From NCBI GenBank assembly GCA_964388305.1, contig CAYMAA010000053.1, positions 1 to 11,369 of the forward strand: a stretch of 11,369 nt of DNA. Reading direction: 5' to 3'. A program made the position numbers and the translations under genes. Source of the stretch: JAJQCI01 sp964388305 (GTDB taxonomy: Bacteria; Bacillota; Clostridia; Lachnospirales; CAG-274). The notes beneath the pieces are model-generated. The model saw only the letters and a program-made list of their open reading frames with translations, was not told where the DNA came from and ran no database searches. This document shows, one piece after another, positions 6,911 to 11,369 of this stretch. Position 1 is the first letter of the stretch. Every line of letters begins with the position of its first letter.

Positions 6911-8459
6911 TTACAGCAACCTCCTCTTCATCTAAAATATTGGGTTCTTTTGCCAAAATGAAAGGATCCTTCCGGCTTAGCCACCACTTTGAATAAGGCA
7001 ATGAAACGTGGCGCTTTAAAACACCGTTGAATTTTTTTCTTGCAAGTATATCCAAAATTGCTTCTCCCGTACGAATGATACCATCGTAACCCACAGGGAA
7101 ATGCTCATCACCCATAGCAAAGGAGGGTATGCCCATTCTTGCGGCATTTGGCGCAAGACCGTTATGCCGAATTATTATAAAATCGGTTTTAACACGCTTT
7201 AAAAGCGCAGGAAGCTGAAACGGCTGAGTTTTGCTTACCGTAAAGTATGGAACATCTCCATAAGTATCCACAAGCGTTTTAAGTGTGTTTTGCCCTTCAT
7301 AGCCGCCGTCATAAACGGGATCGTGATGGAAAACAACCGAGCCGTTTACTTTAATTCCAAGCTCACGCAAAACGGAAATAAGACCGTGAGCGTAAGATGA
7401 GCCTGTAAGAACAAAGCCGCTTACACCGGCGAGCTTTTTTCTGAGTTCTTCAATTTTGGGACGTGTGCGTTCATGCTCCGCTTTTATAAATTCCTCAGCT
7501 TCCTTTTCCTTACCCGTAACCCTTGCGATTTCTCTCAGCCACGCATCTGTTCCGGAAATGCCGTATGGCTGGGGAGCGTTAATTTGAGGGACGCCGTATT
7601 CCTGTTCAAGAGCGGTTGCCATATAAGAACCCAGTGTGTGGCAGAATGTTGTTGTGGCAACAGCCTCCGAGGTTTGCGCAAGCTCATCAAAGCCGGCGAT
7701 ATCCATTATGTAATTTACTCTCAAGCCTAAAGGCTTAAGCATATCTGTAAAATAATCCGTTCCCCAGAGAGCGATGATGTTTATTAAGTCCTTTTGCTTT
7801 TTGGGATTTTTATTTGTAATATGACGCAAAACGCCGTGCTGAGCTATATCAAAGCCTGTACTCCAGTGTTTTGAGCGAAAACCCTCGCAATGAAGGGGTA
7901 CAACGGGTATGCCTATTTCCTTTTCCATTTCAGAGGCAACGCTTGAAATATCCTCGCCTATAATTGCGGTTGAACAGGACATGGAAAGAAAAATTGCTTT
8001 TGGCGCATATCTTTCAAAGGTTTCACGCACAGTACTTTTAAGCTTGGCGCTTGCGCCGAACACCATATCGTTTTCATAAAGATTTGTTGTTACTATATTT
8101 ATGCTGTAAGGCTTAATGCCGCGTCTGTCAAGACCGTTTCTGAACGCAAGATTAAACTCGGGGTTACGCGCGGTGCATCCCACGGGGGAATGCTGAATAA
8201 GCACGCAGTCCCTGATGTTTCCCGCCTGACAGGAGACAATGGAGTTTGCGCACATGCTTGGCTGATTAAAGGGCATTTCAAGCTCGCAAAGCCTGCACCC
8301 TCCGCCGCTTTTGCCGCAGCCTCTGCGTTTTAAGGCTCTTTCCTCATAGCGTGAAAGCTCAACCAGCTCCGACGCTTTTCCGTCCCAAGAAATAATTGAG
8401 CCGAGGCGCATTTCTCTGTTTTCTACAGTATCCAATTTTAAATTTATTTTTTTAGGCAT
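6900..8459 (-). CDS. NifD-like alpha subunit of a nitrogenase-type reductase with altered active site
   Basis: A 519-residue component-1 alpha subunit. P-cluster cysteines are Cys70, Cys95 (HSPVGC) and Cys162 (SMSCSTAIIGED), matching A. vinelandii NifD Cys62, Cys88 and Cys154. Cys273 in FCHTLGSYMA followed by YGVPQINAPQPYG matches the FeMo-co ligand Cys275. The segment C-E-G-F-R is kept at 191-195, but Gln191 and His195 of NifD are Trp199 and Phe203 here, and Arg277 is Thr275. The Arg359 loop (GSSYAH, 353-358) has no Arg. At the His442 site the sequence is GDEHFPVGYDG, with His453 three residues before the aligned Val456. The N-terminus adds Cys48, Cys55, Cys58, Cys77 and Cys85. It starts at 8459, 15 nt after the permease gene, with AAAGG upstream. 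N2 reduction is unlikely; a MarD-like reductase is my best guess, and a NifE-like scaffold is the alternative. Confidence 0.85.
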   Translation of the reverse strand: MPKKINLKLDTVENREMRLGSIISWDGKASELVELSRYEERALKRRGCGKSGGGCRLCELEMPFNQPSMCANSIVSCQAGNIRDCVLIQHSPVGCTARNPEFNLAFRNGLDRRGIKPYSINIVTTNLYENDMVFGASAKLKSTVRETFERYAPKAIFLSMSCSTAIIGEDISSVASEMEKEIGIPVVPLHCEGFRSKHWSTGFDIAQHGVLRHITNKNPKKQKDLINIIALWGTDYFTDMLKPLGLRVNYIMDIAGFDELAQTSEAVATTTFCHTLGSYMATALEQEYGVPQINAPQPYGISGTDAWLREIARVTGKEKEAEEFIKAEHERTRPKIEELRKKLAGVSGFVLTGSSYAHGLISVLRELGIKVNGSVVFHHDPVYDGGYEGQNTLKTLVDTYGDVPYFTVSKTQPFQLPALLKRVKTDFIIIRHNGLAPNAARMGIPSFAMGDEHFPVGYDGIIRTGEAILDILARKKFNGVLKRHVSLPYSKWWLSRKDPFILAKEPNILDEEEVAVNGG

Positions 8460-8474
8460 AATCTCAAACCTTTC

Positions 8475-9395
8475 TTATTTTTTCCATTTAAGTAAACTCA
8501 TTTCCAATTTTCGCACAAGAGCGGTAACAGCGGTAACAACAATTCCGAGAAAAATTATACCTACCATAATTCTTGTAAAGTTTCCGAAGTTGGCATAATA
8601 CTGAATATAAAAGCCTATGCCGCTGTCGCCGCCGATCATTTCCGCCGAGGTTAAAAGAATAAAGGACAGTGAAAGCGCAATGTTGCAGCCGTCGAAAATT
8701 TGGGGCAGCGACGCAGGGAGCATTACCTGAAACAGAATTGCGGCAGAGCCTAAGTTTAAAACCCTGGCGGAATTTATGATTTTTTCTTCAACATTTTGCA
8801 CACCGCTCATTGTGCCGGAAAGTATGGGCCAAAAGGCGGTTATAAAAATAACAAAAACCGAACAGCTTTTGAACGTGGGCATAAGCGCAAGTGTGTAGGG
8901 TATAAAAACAATGGGAGGGATAGACCCCAAAAAGTTTGCCGCATGAGAAAAAGCCTTTCCCAAACGGGCGTTCCAAGCAAGGAGCAGGCCTATGGGAACA
9001 GCGGTTAAAACCGCAAGGGCATAACCAATCAGCACTATTGTCATTGAGCTGATCAAATCGGAAAAGAGCCTTTTATAATCCTCCGCAAATTGCTTTGCCA
9101 CAACGCCCGGTGTTTTGAATATATCCTCCGGAATAATATTGAATTTTGCCGTTATAAGCATCCACGCAAGCATAAAGGCAAATAAAATTGCAAAAACATC
9201 TTTAATTACCGTGAAGGAGCTTTGTTTTGGCACGAAAACCGTTAAAATAATAAAAACAACTTCCATTATGCTTAATGCTATGACCGCATACAAGCCTTCA
9301 TCGGACTCCTTTGTTGCGCACGGCAAAAGCTGACAGGCAATAAAGACAGCGTAAAACAGATTTGCGGGATTTATAAGACGCTTTAGCTTTTCCAT
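8475..9395 (-). CDS. ABC transporter permease, NitT/TauT/SsuC-like
   Basis: Inner-membrane permease of a binding-protein-dependent importer. The binding-protein-dependent transport domain covers roughly residues 110-295. It includes the EAA-type loop at about 208-236 (SARVLNLGSAAILFQVMLPASLPQIFDG region), which docks on the ATPase. Hydrophobic segments are seen near 36-55, 66-82, 112-140, 160-192, 236-255 and 275-293. At 306 residues it is longer than the usual ~250-270 of SsuC/TauC proteins, because of an N-terminal hydrophobic region of about 90 residues. An AAAGGACGG ribosome site precedes ATG 9395. It lies between the lipoprotein gene (19 nt away) and the NifD-like gene (15 nt away), so it must share a transcript with both. 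The substrate cannot be read from the sequence. Confidence 0.9.
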   Translation of the reverse strand: MEKLKRLINPANLFYAVFIACQLLPCATKESDEGLYAVIALSIMEVVFIILTVFVPKQSSFTVIKDVFAILFAFMLAWMLITAKFNIIPEDIFKTPGVVAKQFAEDYKRLFSDLISSMTIVLIGYALAVLTAVPIGLLLAWNARLGKAFSHAANFLGSIPPIVFIPYTLALMPTFKSCSVFVIFITAFWPILSGTMSGVQNVEEKIINSARVLNLGSAAILFQVMLPASLPQIFDGCNIALSLSFILLTSAEMIGGDSGIGFYIQYYANFGNFTRIMVGIIFLGIVVTAVTALVRKLEMSLLKWKK

Positions 9396-9414
9396 TCAGT
9401 TCCGTCCTTTCCGT

Positions 9415-10557
9415 TTAATCACAATAGTTACTGTGCTGCTGATTATAGCTTTTAAGGCTTTTATATACCTCATCATTGGGGGTTTCTTCCAAAAGCTCAT
9501 TCAGAGCATCCAAATACAAATCGGAAGTAAGGGATTTTTCTATATCAAATTCCTTAACAAAGCCCAAGTCCACAAGGGCTTTATAAAAGCTTACCATATT
9601 TTCAATGTCGGGGTCGGGGTTTGCGATTTCCTCGTCATAATCATAGGTATCTGTTTTTAACAAGTCCTTATCAACATCAACGTAAACCGCAATATCATCT
9701 ACAGACTTATCCTCATCTTCCTTATAGAATTTATATGCCTTTATAAGCGCTCTCAAAAATGCCTTATATGTATCGGGGTTTTCTTCAAGCTCTGATGTGA
9801 GCGATGCCTGACGGCAGCAAACGTGGTTGTGAAAGCCGTCTACATCACCGCTGTTTGAGAAAATTGTGTAACCCTCGTTTTCTGCCAAAATTCTGTAAGG
9901 AGCATAAAGAACAGCTCCGTCAATTTCATTGTTTTTAAGTGACGCATAGGCATCTGCGCCGTCAGCAAAAATTTTGAAATTAACGTCGTCATCGCCATAG
10001 CCGAGCTTTTTCAGCGCCTCGCGGTAAACAATGTGACCGGAGTCTACACTTTCAACACCTATTGTTTTGCCCGCAAGCAGGTCAAGAGTCCACTCATTTT
10101 CGGGAATACCCTCAATTAAGCTGTTCTTAACGATCAAGGCATGGCCTGCTTTCATTGCTCCGGCAAAAACGGACAGCTCGTGACCATCGGCAAGAAATGT
10201 TACAAGCTCGCTTGAACCGAATGCGCCCACATCAATTTTTCCGGATTCAAGAGCTGCAAGCTCGCTGTTGTTTTCGTTGAAAAGAACAAGGTTTACATCA
10301 AGTCCTTCTTCTTCAAAATAACCCTCCTCCTGCGCTATAAAGTACAGCAGATGACCCGGCGAGGGAAGGTAGCCGACATTCAGCTTTGTAAGGCCTTCCG
10401 AGGGCGTTTTGCCCACACCTGTTGTATCGGCGCCCGCATTGTTTGCGCTTTTATTGCCGCAGCCTGCGAATATTCCCGTAAAAGCCGCAACTGCCAGCAA
10501 TACGGAAACAATTTTTTTATATTTCATAAAATTTTTCTCCTTATTTTTATATTTCAT
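9415..10557 (-). CDS. ABC transporter substrate-binding lipoprotein, NMT1/SsuA/TauA-like
   Basis: Extracytoplasmic binding protein of the same importer. The lipoprotein signal is a basic start, a hydrophobic run VLLAVAAFTGIFAG, and a lipobox Cys (residue 23 from the second start, 33 from the first). The body begins LNVGYLPSPGHLLYFIAQEEGYFEEEGLDV and continues with LESGKIDVGAFGSSELVTFL, the usual pattern of the nitrate/sulfonate/taurine/thiamine-precursor binding family. A long acidic C-terminal part brings it to 370-380 residues, above the common ~320-340. Two in-frame ATGs, 10557 and 10527, each have their own ribosome site because of a 30-bp tandem duplication. The second gives the more ordinary signal peptide. 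The ligand is unknown; the family and the neighbouring reductase make a small organic sulfur compound a reasonable guess. Confidence 0.9.
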   Translation of the reverse strand: MKYKNKEKNFMKYKKIVSVLLAVAAFTGIFAGCGNKSANNAGADTTGVGKTPSEGLTKLNVGYLPSPGHLLYFIAQEEGYFEEEGLDVNLVLFNENNSELAALESGKIDVGAFGSSELVTFLADGHELSVFAGAMKAGHALIVKNSLIEGIPENEWTLDLLAGKTIGVESVDSGHIVYREALKKLGYGDDDVNFKIFADGADAYASLKNNEIDGAVLYAPYRILAENEGYTIFSNSGDVDGFHNHVCCRQASLTSELEENPDTYKAFLRALIKAYKFYKEDEDKSVDDIAVYVDVDKDLLKTDTYDYDEEIANPDPDIENMVSFYKALVDLGFVKEFDIEKSLTSDLYLDALNELLEETPNDEVYKSLKSYNQQHSNYCD

Positions 10558-10573
10558 AAAATTTTCCTCCTTA
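10514..10573. repeat. 30-bp tandem duplication carrying ribosome site and start codon
   Basis: Positions 10514-10543 and 10544-10573 are two 30-bp copies that differ only at 10536/10566 (T versus C). Each copy, read on the minus strand, contains a purine-rich ribosome site, the spacer AAAATTTT or close to it, an ATG and the codons for Met-Lys-Tyr-Lys. The upstream copy has AAGGAGG and the downstream copy AAGGAGA. Because 30 is a multiple of three, both starts of the binding-protein gene stay in the same frame. Confidence 0.95.
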
Positions 10574-10589
10574 ACTACATTAAAGCCTG

Positions 10590-11369
10590 CTATACGGCTG
10601 AGTGTAAACTGCCTGTTTTATCCGGTATGCTGCTGTAGAATAAAGAAAGCAGTTTGTTTCGGAAGCTGCCGTAAGCCTTTGTTTGAACAAGCTCCGCTCT
10701 GCGGCGAGGTCTTTCAAAGGGGACTGAAAGCTCACGGTAAACCGTACCGGGACTTTCCGAAAGCATAACTATTCTGTCGGAAAGTAAAATAGCTTCATCA
10801 ATGTCGTGGGTTACAAACACAACGGTTTTTCTTGTATTTTTACCGCTGTTCTCCCACAAACGCAGCAACAGCTCCTGTAAGACGGTGCGGGTTTTGGCGT
10901 CTACCGCACCGAACGGTTCGTCCATAAGCAAAATGTCCGTATCCATTGCAAGCGCTCTTGCTATTGCGACCCTTTGCTGCATACCGCCGGACAGCTGAGA
11001 TGGGTATTTGTTTTTAAAGTCGTAAAGTCCTACCTTATCCAAAAAATCATCTGCAAGGTTTAAACGCTCTCTTCTTTTTAAATTCTTTTTGGTTTGCTTT
11101 ATGCCGAGGGCAACATTTTTTCTTGCGGTGAGCCATGGAAAAAGAGAGTAGTGCTGGAAAACAACGCCTCTGTCCGCGCCTGTTCCGGAAATTTTCTTTC
11201 CGTCTATCATAGCCGTTCCGCCTGTTGGCGAATTTATGCCTTCAAGTATGCTCAGCAGTGTGCTTTTTCCGCAGCCCGATGAGCCTATTAAACTTACGAA
11301 CTCACCGTTTTTTACAGAAAAGGTTACGTTGTTAAGCGCCGTAAAGCATTTGTTTTTTTCGGTATAATC
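10590..11369 (-). CDS. ABC transporter ATP-binding protein, TauB/SsuB-like (5' partial)
   Basis: Cytoplasmic ATPase that drives the importer. The frame is open to the window edge. The ATG at 11210 is internal, since the Walker A motif GSSGCGKST lies upstream of it at 11259-11285. The visible 259 codons show that motif, the Q-loop VVFQHYSLFPWL, the signature LSGGMQQRVAIARAL, Walker B ILLMDEPFGAVDA and the switch His in VTHDIDEA. TauB/SsuB proteins are about 250-270 residues, so only a few N-terminal codons are probably missing. It stops with TAG at 10590-10592, 32 nt before the first start of the binding-protein gene. It is the most upstream visible gene of the minus-strand operon; the promoter lies outside the window. 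Confidence 0.93.
   Translation of the reverse strand, partial: DYTEKNKCFTALNNVTFSVKNGEFVSLIGSSGCGKSTLLSILEGINSPTGGTAMIDGKKISGTGADRGVVFQHYSLFPWLTARKNVALGIKQTKKNLKRRERLNLADDFLDKVGLYDFKNKYPSQLSGGMQQRVAIARALAMDTDILLMDEPFGAVDAKTRTVLQELLLRLWENSGKNTRKTVVFVTHDIDEAILLSDRIVMLSESPGTVYRELSVPFERPRRRAELVQTKAYGSFRNKLLSLFYSSIPDKTGSLHSAV

Noticed and set aside
3487..8459. Straight annotation as a molybdenum nitrogenase (nifHDK)
   Set aside because: The D subunit lacks the Gln191, His195 and Arg359 equivalents and has a changed His442 loop. No nifE, nifN or nifV is seen, and the neighbouring importer is not of the molybdate type.
3487..8459. Dark-operative protochlorophyllide reductase, chlorophyllide reductase or CfbCD
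   Set aside because: Those systems have no NifB and no FeMo-co cysteine. Here NifB, a NifX-like carrier and Cys273 are all present, and the Fe protein is clearly NifH-like.
6900..8459. V- or Fe-only nitrogenase (VnfDGK or AnfDGK)
   Set aside because: The D and K genes overlap by 11 nt, leaving no room for the G subunit gene, and the key D residues differ.
10409..10768. 119-codon plus-strand frame opposite the binding-protein and ATPase genes
   Set aside because: It runs antisense across two confident genes and their spacer, with low-complexity Phe/Leu/Ser composition and no recognisable motif.
11208..11210. ATG as the start codon of the ABC ATPase
   Set aside because: Walker A lies upstream of it in the same open frame, so a protein starting here could not bind ATP normally. 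The true start is outside the window.

Overview
The window looks like a chromosomal segment of an anaerobic, low-to-mid GC Firmicute, most likely class Clostridia. The grounds are strong AAAGGAGG-type ribosome sites, AT-rich spacers, a short-form NadA, a stand-alone NifB without a NifX domain, and an Fe-S-heavy gene content. There is no rRNA, tRNA, phage, IS element or CRISPR array in it. The taxonomic call is inference.

Layout. Positions 2-3308 carry a plus-strand group: nadA (quinolinate synthase, 5' end outside the window), mnmA (tRNA U34 2-thiouridylase), a ThiF/MoeB/HesA-type adenylyltransferase and a single-domain rhodanese. Three of these four handle activated sulfur and NadA is an Fe-S enzyme. 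Positions 3309-3486 are a convergent intergenic region with nested inverted repeats that looks like a two-way terminator. Positions 3487-11369 carry a tightly packed minus-strand operon whose 5' end is also outside the window. In transcription order it encodes an ABC ATPase (partial), a lipoprotein substrate-binding protein, an inner-membrane permease, a NifD-like protein, a NifK-like protein, a NifX-like cofactor carrier, NifB and a NifH-type Fe protein. Gaps are 15-32 nt, or genes overlap.

The main point of interest is this minus-strand operon. It has the minimum parts of a cofactor-bearing nitrogenase-type reductase: the Fe protein with its Cys ligands, all six P-cluster cysteines across the D/K pair, the D-subunit cysteine that anchors FeMo-co, and NifB to build the carbide-containing cluster precursor. 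However, the D subunit lacks the residues that define N2 reduction. The positions of A. vinelandii alpha-Gln191 and alpha-His195 are Trp199 and Phe203, the alpha-Arg359 loop has no Arg, and the alpha-His442 site is rebuilt. No nifE, nifN, nifV, nifI or anfG/vnfG is seen. A NitT/TauT/SsuABC-type importer heads the operon instead of a molybdate transporter.

My reading is that this is a nitrogenase-like enzyme that is not a nitrogenase. It may be related to the methylthio-alkane reductase (MarBHDK) type, working on a small, possibly organosulfur, substrate brought in by its own ABC transporter. The family assignment and substrate are inference; the residue replacements are read directly from the translation against my memory of the A. 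vinelandii NifD sequence.
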